Positions 54,104 to 63,399 of a DNA stretch of 64,000 nt are shown in pieces; position 1 is the first letter of the stretch, and every line of letters begins with the position of its first letter. The translations under genes were made by a program, and so were the position numbers. The notes below the pieces were generated by a model. It was not told where the DNA came from, did no database searches, and worked only from the letters and a program-made list of their open reading frames with translations. The DNA is taken from contig NZ_CP049740.1 of assembly GCF_011100465.1 (NCBI RefSeq), positions 248,001-312,000 of the forward strand. The letters are read 5' to 3'. The DNA comes from Jeotgalibaca arthritidis (GTDB lineage Bacteria; Bacillota; Bacilli; Lactobacillales; Aerococcaceae).

Positions 54104-55813
54104 TTAGAATAACCGAGCAACTCGGTCGTAGTGAATGAATTTTTCTGTAAACACATAAGGGTCATTCATACCAATGTGTTTAGAGAATGTATATAAACTC
54201 GTTTCTTTCAGTGAGGAGTTTGCAATAATTTCTGGGCTTGCCAAAATATAAACCGGACTGGCATCAGCTAAAATCTTCCCTTCGGATACAACTACTGCAC
54301 GTTTGGTATATTCCAACATCAAATGAATATCATGGGTCACCAATAATACGGTAATACCTTGTAAATGAATGGATTGCAAGAAGTTTAAAATTTCTGTATA
54401 GCGCATGAAGTCCTGACCAGCTGTTGGTTCATCCACAATAATCATCTTAGGACTGAGTGCTAAGACCGATGCAATCGCTACACGTCTGAGTTGCCCAAAA
54501 CTTAAGGCACTCATCGGTAACTGACGAATATATTGTAAGCTACATACTTCAATCACTTTTTCCACACGGCGGTAAATTTCATCTTCTGAATACTGTTGCT
54601 CACGCAATCTAAATGATAATTCATCATCAATATTATCTTGAGTAATTGTTTCAAGTGGGTTTTGAGGGACGTAGCCGACAAGATGTTTCATCTTATCAGC
54701 GTTCAAATCAGTGATTTCCTCGCCCTTCCAAATTAATTTACCAGAAGCAATCCGCTCTTGGCCTGAAAGTAGCTTCACTAAGGTTGTTTTACCCGACCCA
54801 TTCGGGCCTATTAGACTGAGTATTTCACCTTCCATAATTTTAAAACTAATATGGTCGACAATATTTTGTTTATTCCATGGATACTTAAAACTCACATCTT
54901 CTACTTCAAGAAGAACATCCTCATTAGGGGGATAGTGGAATTGAGGCAAATAAGATAGCCAGCGTTCCATATCTTCTTTTAGATTCGGACCATTCACTTG
55001 ATGAACATTGTCCAAATGATGCGTATGTTCCAAATTCACGCCTGCATATCGCATAGCTGTAATATAAAGGGGTTCGCGAATACCAATATCACTTAAGATA
55101 TCGGTTTTTAAAACATCCGATGGATTCCCATCGGCAATGATACGCCCTTCTGAAAAAAGAATTAGGCGGTCAATCGGATAAGCTAGTGCATCTTCTAAGC
55201 GATGCTCAATAATCATAACCGTTGAATCCGTCTCTTGCTCTAGCGTATCAATAAATGCCATTGTCGCGTCACCCGATTTAGGGTCAAGATTAGCTAATGG
55301 CTCGTCAAAAATAAGCAGCGGTTTATCTTCGATAAATAGCCCTGCTGTCTTCATTTGTTCAAATTGATTGTCTGTCAGCTGATTAAAGCTTTGCTGGACT
55401 GAAGGTGATTTACTTAGGAACCACTTCATGCCTGCTAATTTTTTCTGCTGCAGATAGGTTTGAAACGGCTGGCTAGCAGATGAAACGCCTGAAGAGATTT
55501 CTTTTTCTTTCTCTCTTACTGCTTCACTACTATCTTCCATATTAATCGCTAGTTCATTGGGCAAAAAATTAGAAATATGCTTATTCTCAATTTGATCGCC
55601 ATAGCTAATAGTACCTGTATAATCATCATGGTCCTTACTTGGTAAAATACCTGAAATACATCGTGCAAAGGTGGACTTCCCTGAACCACTTGGTCCGATA
55701 ACAAGAATTTTTTCCCCTTCGTATATCGTGACATTAATTTCTTTAAGAATCGGTACAGATTGATCGGAATAGGTAAATGTAAAATCTTGAAGCGTAATAA
55801 GTGGTTTTTTCAT
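54104..55813 (-). CDS. Two-domain ABC ATPase (ECF/YkoD-like) with a degenerate first half
   Basis: 569 residues with two nucleotide-binding domains. NBD1 has Walker A IGPSGSGKST and Walker B LLIFDEPLANLD. The region that should hold the LSGGQ signature reads SFNQLTDNQFEQMK, and the Q-loop stretch is replaced by unusual acidic sequence (NMEDSSEAVREKEKEIS). NBD2 is canonical (IGPNGSGKTT, LSFGQLRRVAIAS, IIVDEPTAGQD). Such fused pairs energise vitamin or cobalt/hydroxymethylpyrimidine ECF importers, but no T or S component lies nearby. GTG/ATG ambiguity is settled by AAAGGAGG before ATG 55813. Confidence 0.85.
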   Translation of the reverse strand: MKKPLITLQDFTFTYSDQSVPILKEINVTIYEGEKILVIGPSGSGKSTFARCISGILPSKDHDDYTGTISYGDQIENKHISNFLPNELAINMEDSSEAVREKEKEISSGVSSASQPFQTYLQQKKLAGMKWFLSKSPSVQQSFNQLTDNQFEQMKTAGLFIEDKPLLIFDEPLANLDPKSGDATMAFIDTLEQETDSTVMIIEHRLEDALAYPIDRLILFSEGRIIADGNPSDVLKTDILSDIGIREPLYITAMRYAGVNLEHTHHLDNVHQVNGPNLKEDMERWLSYLPQFHYPPNEDVLLEVEDVSFKYPWNKQNIVDHISFKIMEGEILSLIGPNGSGKTTLVKLLSGQERIASGKLIWKGEEITDLNADKMKHLVGYVPQNPLETITQDNIDDELSFRLREQQYSEDEIYRRVEKVIEVCSLQYIRQLPMSALSFGQLRRVAIASVLALSPKMIIVDEPTAGQDFMRYTEILNFLQSIHLQGITVLLVTHDIHLMLEYTKRAVVVSEGKILADASPVYILASPEIIANSSLKETSLYTFSKHIGMNDPYVFTEKFIHYDRVARLF

Positions 55814-55837
55814 CGAAGCCACCTCCTTTTGCTGTAT

Positions 55838-56797
55838 TTAGGAAGACATTCTTTCTGATGCATGATCAACTGAATCAGGAACAGGGTCTTCACCAATTAT
55901 TCTTACTTCTGTTTCTAATTTTACATGATAAACATTCCAAATAACCTCTTGGATATGAGCAATTAATTCAATATAATCTGTTGCAGAAGCATGGTTAACA
56001 TTAACAATAAAGCCTGCATGCTTCGTTGAGATTTGTGCGCCTCCCCATGTTTTACCTTGTAAACCAGCATCTTGAATCAGTTTACCAGTGAAATAACCAG
56101 TTGGGCGCTTAAAGACACTCCCGCAGGATGGGTATTCTAAAGGTTGCTTAGAGGTTCTCAACTCTGTTAATTCAGCCATTTTTTCAGCCATTTTTTCTTT
56201 GTTACCTTTTTCTAAAGTAAAAACAGTTTCAATAACAATTTCGCCACTTTCTTGTAATTTACTGTGACGGTAGCTAAAATCTAGTTCTTCATTTTTGTAT
56301 GTTTTAATCTCGCCCCTTGGCGTAATCACTTCGACGGTTTCAATAACAGTTTTCACTTCACCACCATATGCACCTGCGTTCATATAGACCGCACCACCAA
56401 CGCTTCCTGGAATACCACAAGCAAATTCTAGTCCAGATAGCTGTTCGTAAAGAGCACGATTAGAAGCATCGATTAATCTTGCCCCACTTTGGACAATCAA
56501 GCGATTCTTTTTCACTTGCATACCATTTAATTCGGTCAGAATCATGACTACGCCACGAATGCCACCATCACGAATAATGACATTGCTGGAATTCCCTAAA
56601 ATAGTCAGTGGTATTTGATTTGTATTCGTCCATGTTACAACAGCTTGAACATCCTCTTTAGAGACTGGAAAAACAAGCGCATCCACTGGACCTCCCGTTT
56701 TTGTATAGGTATAAGCGTCTAAACGTTCGTTCTCTTTAATGATGACAGTAGGAAACTCCTGTTTAAGCTTCTGTGCCAACGTCATTTTTTCTTGCAA
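55838..56797 (-). CDS. murB: UDP-N-acetylenolpyruvoylglucosamine reductase
   Basis: 319 residues, type I-like with FAD-site GNSSNVIIRDGG and GIPGSVGGAVYMNAGAYGGE, the catalytic Ser in PSCGSVFKRP and a late Glu. It completes UDP-MurNAc synthesis for peptidoglycan. The start TTG 56797 has GAGGGG six bases upstream; an inner ATG is possible. In streptococci murB precedes potABCD; here an ABC ATPase gene and the regulator separate them. Confidence 0.95.
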   Translation of the reverse strand: MQEKMTLAQKLKQEFPTVIIKENERLDAYTYTKTGGPVDALVFPVSKEDVQAVVTWTNTNQIPLTILGNSSNVIIRDGGIRGVVMILTELNGMQVKKNRLIVQSGARLIDASNRALYEQLSGLEFACGIPGSVGGAVYMNAGAYGGEVKTVIETVEVITPRGEIKTYKNEELDFSYRHSKLQESGEIVIETVFTLEKGNKEKMAEKMAELTELRTSKQPLEYPSCGSVFKRPTGYFTGKLIQDAGLQGKTWGGAQISTKHAGFIVNVNHASATDYIELIAHIQEVIWNVYHVKLETEVRIIGEDPVPDSVDHASERMSS

Positions 56798-57040
56798 TCT
56801 TTTCCCCTCACTAAATCTTCACATTAAATTTCTTCATACTATATATTTAGTAATACTAACATAATTTTTTAGAATAACTACTGATGTCTTTTAATTGTAA
56901 CATATATTAATTGTATAATAAGCTATTATTTAGCCCACTGTCCAGTTATTTAGAGAGCCTTGCCAACAAAATTCTATTCCCAGCAGAATTTTACTGTAAA
57001 ATATGCTAGAATAGTTCGGTACAGTAAAGGAGGAACTTCT

Positions 57041-57292
57041 TTGTCTAATAAAAAATTAAAAAACGCAACCGTATTTACCTTACTCAGCATTCTATACCCT
57101 GTTTATTTATTCTCAACAAAAGACCCTGACAGTATCGCAACCATTTCACTTGTGCTTGCTTTATTTTTCCCAGTTGTTGGTGTTATTTTTGGTTTAAACG
57201 TCGAAGACAACCGTTTTAAATGGGCATTTGTGATTATCAATATCCTTGTCCTGTCTATCTTTTCAAATTACGCACTAACTATTTTATTTTAG
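57041..57292 (+). CDS. Small membrane protein, unknown
   Basis: 83 residues with three hydrophobic segments (about 11-27, 34-52 and 60-80) and a short basic start. The TTG at 57041 is used because AAAGGAGG is perfectly placed before it. The longer open frame upstream lacks a site. Family not recognised. Confidence 0.6.
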   Translation: MSNKKLKNATVFTLLSILYPVYLFSTKDPDSIATISLVLALFFPVVGVIFGLNVEDNRFKWAFVIINILVLSIFSNYALTILF

Positions 57293-57305
57293 TTGGTCCA
57301 AATAG

Positions 57306-57346
57306 ATAAAACCGTTAAGAAGTTTACGCTTCCTAACGGTTTTTAT
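57306..57346. terminator. Bidirectional terminator
   Basis: AAAACCGTTA/TAACGGTTTT arms around AAGAAGTTTACGCTTCC serve both the small membrane gene and the acetyltransferase gene. Confidence 0.85.
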
Positions 57347-57351
57347 ATTAA

Positions 57352-57879
57352 TTAATCAATCAGTAAGCTCATCATGATACCATCGACAAATTCACCATCA
57401 ATCTGCATCACACGCGCTAATCTACCTTCCACTTGATAACCCATTTTTTCATAAAGTGAGATTGCTCGCTCGTTACCAGCATGAACGGTTAGCTCCAAAC
57501 GGCGGATAACGCCACTTTCTTGTGCCCAAATCTCAATTTCTTCCATTAAAATACTACCAATTCCAAAGCCCCAAAATTCTTTTTCAACCGTGATACCAAC
57601 TTCACCAACGTGTTGTGTTTTTGGCTTATCATTTGATCCGACCGATGCCATTCCAATAATTTCATGATCATTGATGGTCGCAACTAACATAATAGCATTA
57701 TCCTTCTCTAGTAATCCTTCAAGATACATTTCTTCAAACGCTTCTGATAGTTCCAAACCTTCTGATCCGTATGTTAAGAAGTCTGTTTCGCTTCCTGTTT
57801 TTTTACTAAAGGCAATAATTTCACCAGCATCGCTGGGAATTGCTTCACGAATGGTAATTTCTAATTTTTCAGTTCCCAA
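57352..57879 (-). CDS. GNAT family N-acetyltransferase
   Basis: 175 residues. Acetyl-CoA-site region VEKEFWGFGIGSILMEEIE (R/Q-x-x-G-x-G/A type), then ELTVHAGNERAISLYEKMGY, the typical end of the fold. The substrate is unknown. Start TTG 57879, coupled to tsaE by an 11-base overlap. RimI is often found next to tsaE in Firmicutes, but this protein is longer and not clearly RimI. Confidence 0.8.
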   Translation of the reverse strand: MGTEKLEITIREAIPSDAGEIIAFSKKTGSETDFLTYGSEGLELSEAFEEMYLEGLLEKDNAIMLVATINDHEIIGMASVGSNDKPKTQHVGEVGITVEKEFWGFGIGSILMEEIEIWAQESGVIRRLELTVHAGNERAISLYEKMGYQVEGRLARVMQIDGEFVDGIMMSLLID

Positions 57880-58363
57880 TGGTTTGACCCTCTTTCCAGC
57901 TTTGCTCCCATTGAAGCAGTAGCTGTTCATATGTTGTTCCTTTAGCACTAATATCAAAGTGGCGTTCGTGTGAGTAATCGCCGATACGCGTAATCGCTAT
58001 CTTCAACCAATCTGAAGGGAGTTCCTCTTCAATAAAGGTCGACCATTCAATCACACTGACTCCATCACCATAAAAGTATTCTTCTAGCCCTAACTCTTCG
58101 CCACCGCCTTCTTCCAAACGGTAAACGTCGAGGTGGTAAAGTGGCAATCGTCCCTTACCATATTCTCTAATAATAGTATAGGTTGGACTTTTAATAACTT
58201 GCTCAATTCCCATTCCTTTAGCTAGTCCTTTGGTGAACGTTGTTTTACCTGCTCCAAGGTCGCCCTCTAAAAGAACGACTGTTTTTGCGGTCACTAGTTC
58301 ACCTAACAGTTCTCCCAGTCGCAGCGTCTCTTCTTCATTTCTTATATCTATACTGAATGCCAT
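57869..58363 (-). CDS. tsaE: tRNA threonylcarbamoyladenosine biosynthesis ATPase TsaE
   Basis: 164 residues. P-loop EGDLGAGKTTFTKGLAKG, switch region SPTYTIIREY and HLDVYRLE. Acts with TsaB and TsaD to install t6A37 in tRNAs. Confidence 0.95.
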   Translation of the reverse strand: MAFSIDIRNEEETLRLGELLGELVTAKTVVLLEGDLGAGKTTFTKGLAKGMGIEQVIKSPTYTIIREYGKGRLPLYHLDVYRLEEGGGEELGLEEYFYGDGVSVIEWSTFIEEELPSDWLKIAITRIGDYSHERHFDISAKGTTYEQLLLQWEQSWKEGQTIGN

Positions 58364-58431
58364 CGATTGGGCACCTCACTTTTACTTTTTTATTATTATA
58401 ACGTATTTTAACAGGACTGTGTATGAGCAAG

Positions 58432-58472
58432 CAAAAAAACGCCCATTTCAGAACTTCTGAATGGGCGTTTCA
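58432..58472 (-). terminator. Terminator of pta
   Basis: AAACGCCCATT and AATGGGCGTTT arms around CAGAACTTCTG, with a T-run on the minus strand. Confidence 0.85.
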
Positions 58473-58478
58473 CTATTA

Positions 58479-59459
58479 TTAACCGATTAATGTTTGGTTT
58501 GCTGTAATAATCGCTGTCTTATAAACGTCTTCTTCCACACAACCACGTGACAAGTCAGAGATTGGTTTGTTCAACCCTTGTAAGATTGGTCCTACTGCTT
58601 CAAACGCACCAAAACGTTGCGCGATCTTGTAACCAATGTTACCTGATTGAATTTCTGGGAATACGAATACAGTAGCTTCTCCAGCAACTTTTGAGTCAGG
58701 TGCTTTTTGGCTAGCTACAGCTGGAACAAAGGCAGCGTCAAACTGTAATTCACCATCAATGTTGTATTGAGGAGCTAGTTCTTGAGCAATCTTAGTTGCT
58801 TCAGCAACTTTCTCTTGTTCTGGTGAAGATGCAGATCCTTTTGTTGAGAAGCTTAATAGTGCAATGTTTGGTTCGATGCCAAACATTTCTGCTGTTTTAG
58901 CTGATTCAACGGCAATTTCTGCTAATTCTTGTGCGTTAGGGTTGATGTTGATGGCGCAGTCAGCAAACAAGTATTTCTCTTGTCCACGTCCACGTAACAT
59001 GATGAAAGCACCACTTGTACGGCTAACACCTGGTTTTGTTTTAATAATTTGTAGAGCCGGACGAACTGTGTCACCCGTTGAGTGAACAGCACCACTTACT
59101 AAACCATCTGCTAGTCCCATATGAATGAGCATTGTTCCGAAGTAGTTCTCTTCTTTAAGGATGTTTCTTGCTTGCTCTTCAGTTGCTTTGCCCTTCCGAC
59201 GTTCTACGAAAGATGCAATCATTTCATCCATTTGATCGTAGTTTTCTGGGTCATAAATTTGAACACCATCAATATCGAATCCGCGTTCTTTAGCAGCTAA
59301 TGTAACAGCCTCTTGGTTCCCAATTAAAATAGGTTCAACTAAATTTTCAGATTTTAAACGTACGACTGCTCCTAAAATACGAGTTTCAGTTCCTTCTGGG
59401 AAAACAATTTTGATGTTTTTCCCTACGATTTTTTCTGTTAAACTTTCAAACATTTCCAC
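58479..59459 (-). CDS. pta: Phosphate acetyltransferase
   Basis: 326 residues with IHMGLADGLVSGAVHSTGDT and VFPEIQSGNIGYKIAQRFG. It converts acetyl-CoA and phosphate to acetyl phosphate. GTG 59459 has AGGAGG at good distance; an ATG two codons later is the alternative. Confidence 0.96.
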   Translation of the reverse strand: MEMFESLTEKIVGKNIKIVFPEGTETRILGAVVRLKSENLVEPILIGNQEAVTLAAKERGFDIDGVQIYDPENYDQMDEMIASFVERRKGKATEEQARNILKEENYFGTMLIHMGLADGLVSGAVHSTGDTVRPALQIIKTKPGVSRTSGAFIMLRGRGQEKYLFADCAININPNAQELAEIAVESAKTAEMFGIEPNIALLSFSTKGSASSPEQEKVAEATKIAQELAPQYNIDGELQFDAAFVPAVASQKAPDSKVAGEATVFVFPEIQSGNIGYKIAQRFGAFEAVGPILQGLNKPISDLSRGCVEEDVYKTAIITANQTLIG

Positions 59460-59591
59460 GATAATACCCTCCTAAAGGATTTTATTTACACTCCTATCAT
59501 ACAACATTCTCAAACAGATTTCACTAGTTTTCATTGAAACAGCATAAAAAACTGTTATATTCTTCACACTTTGAACTCATTTTGTGATTTT

Positions 59592-60281
59592 TTAATAATA
59601 AGGGAATGTCCAATCATAAAATGCCTCTTTTGTACTAGCCGCAAGGCTCTTATCTTCAACTTGGTAGCTCTTTCCTTCATCTTTTTCATTGATAACAATT
59701 CGGTCATAAAAAACATAGTTTGTATCTTGAAATCCGATTGTTTTAAAGCGATCATCTTTTAGGTAGTACAGATACCCCACTAAGACTGCCTGATCTGCCG
59801 ATTCATCAAAATAGACACTCGCTTCATATTGGCGAAAGACTTGACCATCATGCTCAAAATAATGATGACGGCCTTCTTTCCCCAAATAAATCAATTCTTC
59901 GATTACTTCTTCTTTTTCATAGAGGCCGGTTGCCTCTACTCCTTCTGGGTCATGGAATCGATTATAAAAATCCGTTTGTGTCCGTGATTTAGGTTGGTAA
60001 CCGGAAAATAATGTGTATTCACTTGTTCGAATGGCTGGCGTGACATGACTCGCTGGTTCTAGATAAGCTTCATAGCGGCGATTATTAATTAAGAGAAAAC
60101 ACCCTAAAGCGGCAACTACTACAGCGGAAATCGATAAGAATCGCTTCCCAAATGGGGTCTTTCGTTTTGGAATCACAAAACACATCGCAAAAATAATAAA
60201 GATACCAATACCAAAAACGACACCTGCATAGCCTTCATACCATTTTTCAGCACTAAGCCAATAGTCAAAACTTAATGACAT
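59592..60281 (-). CDS. Membrane-anchored protein of unknown function
   Basis: 229 residues: two hydrophobic helices (about 18-36 and 48-66) and an exported or cytoplasmic C-terminal domain of about 160 residues with many aromatic residues (HHYFEHDGQVFRQYEASVYF). No family recognised. It lies five bases after the LLM oxidoreductase gene, so it is co-transcribed. Confidence 0.65.
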   Translation of the reverse strand: MSLSFDYWLSAEKWYEGYAGVVFGIGIFIIFAMCFVIPKRKTPFGKRFLSISAVVVAALGCFLLINNRRYEAYLEPASHVTPAIRTSEYTLFSGYQPKSRTQTDFYNRFHDPEGVEATGLYEKEEVIEELIYLGKEGRHHYFEHDGQVFRQYEASVYFDESADQAVLVGYLYYLKDDRFKTIGFQDTNYVFYDRIVINEKDEGKSYQVEDKSLAASTKEAFYDWTFPYY

Positions 60282-60286
60282 TCTGT

Positions 60287-61297
60287 TTACTCCTTGTTAG
60301 TTAGTTTCATTGCTTCTGCAATCAAGCGGTAAGAATTGAGGCGAACCTCATGCGGTTGGGTAATGCTAATAATCATTGCTTCATCAAACTGATAAAGTCG
60401 TTGTTGTTCAAGGAGCTGTTCGACAATCTTGTCTGCTGTTCCTACCAAATGACTTTCACTTATCTTTTCAAGCAAGGTTTTGTCTAAATCACTTAAGGGA
60501 TAGTCTGCCGCTTCTTCAGGACTTAGAAATTTCTCTAGCCGTTCTCCTTTAGCTAATTTCATCTTAAAAATAGCATATGGTCGTTCATAATAACGCGCTT
60601 CCTCTTCCGTCTCACAAGCCAAAGCAAAGAAAGCAACACTCAACTTTTTCTCTGGCATAAAGTCTGATGGTTGAAAACGACTGTTATAAATTTCAAAAGC
60701 CTCTTGATTCATTTGACCGTGGAAAAATTGTGCATAGGAATAACCCATTCCTCTCACTGCAGCCTGTAAAGCACTATCACCACTTGAACCTAACAACCAA
60801 CTTGATGGGTAATGGTTAATAGCAGGTGTAGCCGCTGTATGTTGGTAAAGCTCGTTTTCTGGTAATTCATTCTTCAGCAATGAATGAATCGTATCTATTT
60901 TATTGTATAAATGATCCAGCTGTGGCGCTCGACCTTCCGACAAAGCAAAGATAGCATGACGATCTCCACCCGGTGCCCGTCCTAATCCAAGATCAATCCG
61001 TCCGGGATAAAAAGCTGCTAATGTTTTAAAGACTTCTGCGATTTTCAACGGTGAATAGTGCATCATCATAATGCCACCAGAACCAACGTTAATATGGTTT
61101 GTCTTAGCCGCAACTTGACCAATCACGATTTCAGGTGCCGAAGAAGCGAGTGATTCACCACCATGATGCTCCGCGTACCAAACTCGTTTGTAGCCATATT
61201 TTTCACCTTGTTGGGCAAGAGACACGGCATTGTCGAGCGCTTGTTTGGCTGATTCATTTTTAAAAATTGGAATTTGATCCAAAATACTTAAATCCAT
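60287..61297 (-). CDS. LLM-class flavin-dependent oxidoreductase
   Basis: 336 residues of the luciferase-like (MsnO8-type) family: YKRVWYAEHHG at the start, GSGGIMMMHYSPLKIAEVFK and GLGRAPGGDRHA. Probably uses FMNH2 or F420-like flavin; the substrate is unknown. Confidence 0.9.
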   Translation of the reverse strand: MDLSILDQIPIFKNESAKQALDNAVSLAQQGEKYGYKRVWYAEHHGGESLASSAPEIVIGQVAAKTNHINVGSGGIMMMHYSPLKIAEVFKTLAAFYPGRIDLGLGRAPGGDRHAIFALSEGRAPQLDHLYNKIDTIHSLLKNELPENELYQHTAATPAINHYPSSWLLGSSGDSALQAAVRGMGYSYAQFFHGQMNQEAFEIYNSRFQPSDFMPEKKLSVAFFALACETEEEARYYERPYAIFKMKLAKGERLEKFLSPEEAADYPLSDLDKTLLEKISESHLVGTADKIVEQLLEQQRLYQFDEAMIISITQPHEVRLNSYRLIAEAMKLTNKE

Positions 61298-61372
61298 GCA
61301 TATTCCTCATTTCATCTTCTTTTTCTATCTTAAGGGTAACACATTTTAAGCAAAATATGACAACTGAGACAT

Positions 61373-61406
61373 TGAAAAAAAGCTGAATGTATCATTCAGC
61401 TTTTTG
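61373..61406 (-). terminator. Terminator overlapping the end of tyrA
   Basis: AAAAAGCTGAATG pairs with CATTCAGCTTTTT; the second arm lies inside the last codons of tyrA and the T-run follows on the minus strand. Confidence 0.85.
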
Positions 61407-62264
61407 TTTACGATCTGCTTGCTCTAATTGTGTGCGTCGTTTAGTTGATTCCTTAAACATATTTGCCAATTCGTCGACATTATCTTCTTGAATGGCTTGC
61501 TTCATCAGTTGAAATTGTTTCTCGAAGCCTTCAACTGCAGCTAGTAACTCATCTTTATTTTCAATAAATAGTTCTGACCACAAGCTATCATTGATTTTAG
61601 CAATCCGTGTTAAATCACGGTAACTGTCACCAATAAACTTTACCGTATCACGATTTGGATCATCGCTATTAATTAAAGACACAGCAATAACATGGCAAAG
61701 TTGACTTGTAAAGGCAATCATTTCATCATGCTTTTCTGGCTGCACAATGGTCACCCGTTTGAAACCAATTCGTTTAATCAGCTGTTCTAGCCACTCGATA
61801 TTCTCGGGCTGATTATCAGCTGTTGGTGTGAGTAGATAGTTGGCACCTTCAAAAACATCTGCATCTGAATAAGCATAACCTCTGTTCTCGCGTCCTGCCA
61901 TGGGATGTCCATAAATAAAATCAACATGTTCAGGAATTTCAGCCTTTAACTGCTCGACTAGCACCCCTTTAACACCAGCTACATCTGTTAAAATTGCCCC
62001 TTTTTTAAAGTCATTACGGTGTTTTATTATAAAATCCTTTAATGCTCTAGGGTAAAGACCGATAATGACTAGATCTGCTTGTTGTAAAATCGTTTCGTTA
62101 GCAGTCTCCCCGTAGTCAATCATTCCTTCACTTAGAGCCGTTTGTAGTGTTTCTTCATCTGGATCAATTGCTAAAACACGTTCACCAGCTTGGGGGTATT
62201 TTTTTAATGCCTTGGCGAAGGAACCGCCAACGACACCTAGACCTACAATTGCAATAGTTGTCAT
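61392..62264 (-). CDS. tyrA: Prephenate dehydrogenase
   Basis: 290 residues. NAD site GLGVVGGSFAKAL, then GHPMAGRENRGY with the catalytic His and SLINSDDPNRDTVKFIGDSY. It converts prephenate to 4-hydroxyphenylpyruvate on the tyrosine branch. It lies six bases after pheA in one operon under the leader at 63.1-63.4 kb. Confidence 0.95.
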   Translation of the reverse strand: MTTIAIVGLGVVGGSFAKALKKYPQAGERVLAIDPDEETLQTALSEGMIDYGETANETILQQADLVIIGLYPRALKDFIIKHRNDFKKGAILTDVAGVKGVLVEQLKAEIPEHVDFIYGHPMAGRENRGYAYSDADVFEGANYLLTPTADNQPENIEWLEQLIKRIGFKRVTIVQPEKHDEMIAFTSQLCHVIAVSLINSDDPNRDTVKFIGDSYRDLTRIAKINDSLWSELFIENKDELLAAVEGFEKQFQLMKQAIQEDNVDELANMFKESTKRRTQLEQADRKQKAE

Positions 62265-62270
62265 CTCTTT

Positions 62271-63113
62271 CTATCCCTTCTTATTGGTTAATGCGGAATC
62301 AAACCTTCCTAATACTTGAAGGTGTTCAGAAACCTGTTCTAAGGTTTGCCATAATAATTCGAATGGGACAGTAGATTTTGAAACATCCACTTCCATAAAG
62401 AACCCGTAAGCAAATGGTTTACCAGCAATTGGACGCGCGTTAAGTGATTCCATATTACAGTCAAATAAGGTAAAAACTTGGAGTAGCTTAGCTAATGCGC
62501 CTGATTCGTGTTTGGTCTCAATGTAAAGCGATAAAATGTCGCCTTTTAGGGTGACTTTTTCATTCGGAGCCATAATATAAAAACGAGTGGTATTCATGGA
62601 TTCTGTTTGAACACTAGCTGCTAGTTGCTTTAAGCCATAGAGTTCACCCGCTCGTTTACTTGCTAAGGCGGCTTGGTGAATACTACCTTCTTCCGCTATA
62701 AACTGGGCAGATTTAGCTGTATCTTCATAAGCTTTAGCTGTGATATGCGGATGATTAGCGAAAAAGGTATCGCACTGAGATAGGGCTTCTGGATGCGAAT
62801 AAGCTTCTGTAATGGTGTTAATCTCGCTAGTCTCTAGCCCCCATAAATAGTGCTGGATGGATTGATAATTTTCGTCAATTGCTACTAGAGACCGATAACG
62901 TAACAAATCAACCGTTCGAGCGATAAGGCCTGTCGTCGAATTTTCGACTGGTATGACGATTAAATCAAGATGGCCGTCTTCTATCTCATCGATTAATGCT
63001 TTAAAAGATGAATAACCAATCGCTGTCGCATCTTGCAATTGATGTGCTTGTTTATATTCTTGTAAGGCTGTTTCACTATAAGATCCCGGAACACCTTGAT
63101 AACCAATTTTCAT
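62271..63113 (-). CDS. pheA: Prephenate dehydratase
   Basis: 280 residues. Catalytic domain with VPVENSTTG and NTTRFYIM, and a C-terminal ACT domain (about 195-272, ESGALAKLLQVFTLFDCNME then ESLNARP) that binds phenylalanine for feedback inhibition. It makes phenylpyruvate. First structural gene behind the attenuator-like leader. Confidence 0.95.
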   Translation of the reverse strand: MKIGYQGVPGSYSETALQEYKQAHQLQDATAIGYSSFKALIDEIEDGHLDLIVIPVENSTTGLIARTVDLLRYRSLVAIDENYQSIQHYLWGLETSEINTITEAYSHPEALSQCDTFFANHPHITAKAYEDTAKSAQFIAEEGSIHQAALASKRAGELYGLKQLAASVQTESMNTTRFYIMAPNEKVTLKGDILSLYIETKHESGALAKLLQVFTLFDCNMESLNARPIAGKPFAYGFFMEVDVSKSTVPFELLWQTLEQVSEHLQVLGRFDSALTNKKG

Positions 63114-63133
63114 TATAATTCCCCCTATTTCAA

Positions 63134-63169
63134 TAAAAAAACTCTACCCAGAAATAATCTAAGTAGAGT
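63134..63169 (-). terminator. Intrinsic terminator in the pheA leader (attenuator)
   Basis: On the minus strand ACTCTAC (63163-63169) pairs with GTAGAGT (63141-63147), followed by a run of seven T at 63134-63140. It ends just before the pheA ribosome-binding site, so read-through is required for pheA-tyrA expression. Confidence 0.85.
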
Positions 63170-63317
63170 ACATAAGGTTTTCTCCCGTTGTTACAACATA
63201 TCAGGAATTACCTTGCCGTTCAGCCACTTTGTTATTTCAAGCGGCAATCAAACGCAGATAAGCCACCTTAGATATGATGAAAAAATCATTCGCTCATACC
63301 ACAGGTTGGCATGAACG
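63170..63317 (-). promoter_or_regulatory. Structured leader RNA of pheA-tyrA
   Basis: It contains a 10-bp hairpin (63291-63317), a hairpin with TTGCCG/CGGCAA arms (63213-63247), and the segment 63266-63274. That segment can pair with the end of the leader-peptide coding region (63319-63327) or, through seven bases, with the 5' side of the terminator (63157-63163). No canonical T-box sequence is present. Confidence 0.6.
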
Positions 63318-63371
63318 CTATCTAAAGTAGCTAAAATATGTGATTGATTGACTAGCAAGTTTAATAGACAT
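63318..63371 (-). CDS. Aromatic leader peptide (17 residues) upstream of pheA-tyrA
   Basis: ATG 63371 with GAGGTTATAT upstream encodes MSIKLASQSITYFSYFR and a TAG stop. Four of the last six residues are Tyr or Phe, precisely the end products of the downstream enzymes. Too short for automatic gene finders. It is analogous in design to pheL of enterobacteria, though not related in sequence. Translation is inferred. Confidence 0.75.
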   Translation of the reverse strand: MSIKLASQSITYFSYFR

Positions 63372-63399
63372 GATATAACCTCTTTTCATTTATGCTTCC

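Noticed and set aside
63170-63260. T-box riboswitch upstream of pheA
   Set aside because: A stretch reading AACAAAGTGGC recalls part of the T-box, but the ACCGCG half and the matching antiterminator/terminator overlap are absent. The leader peptide explains the layout better.
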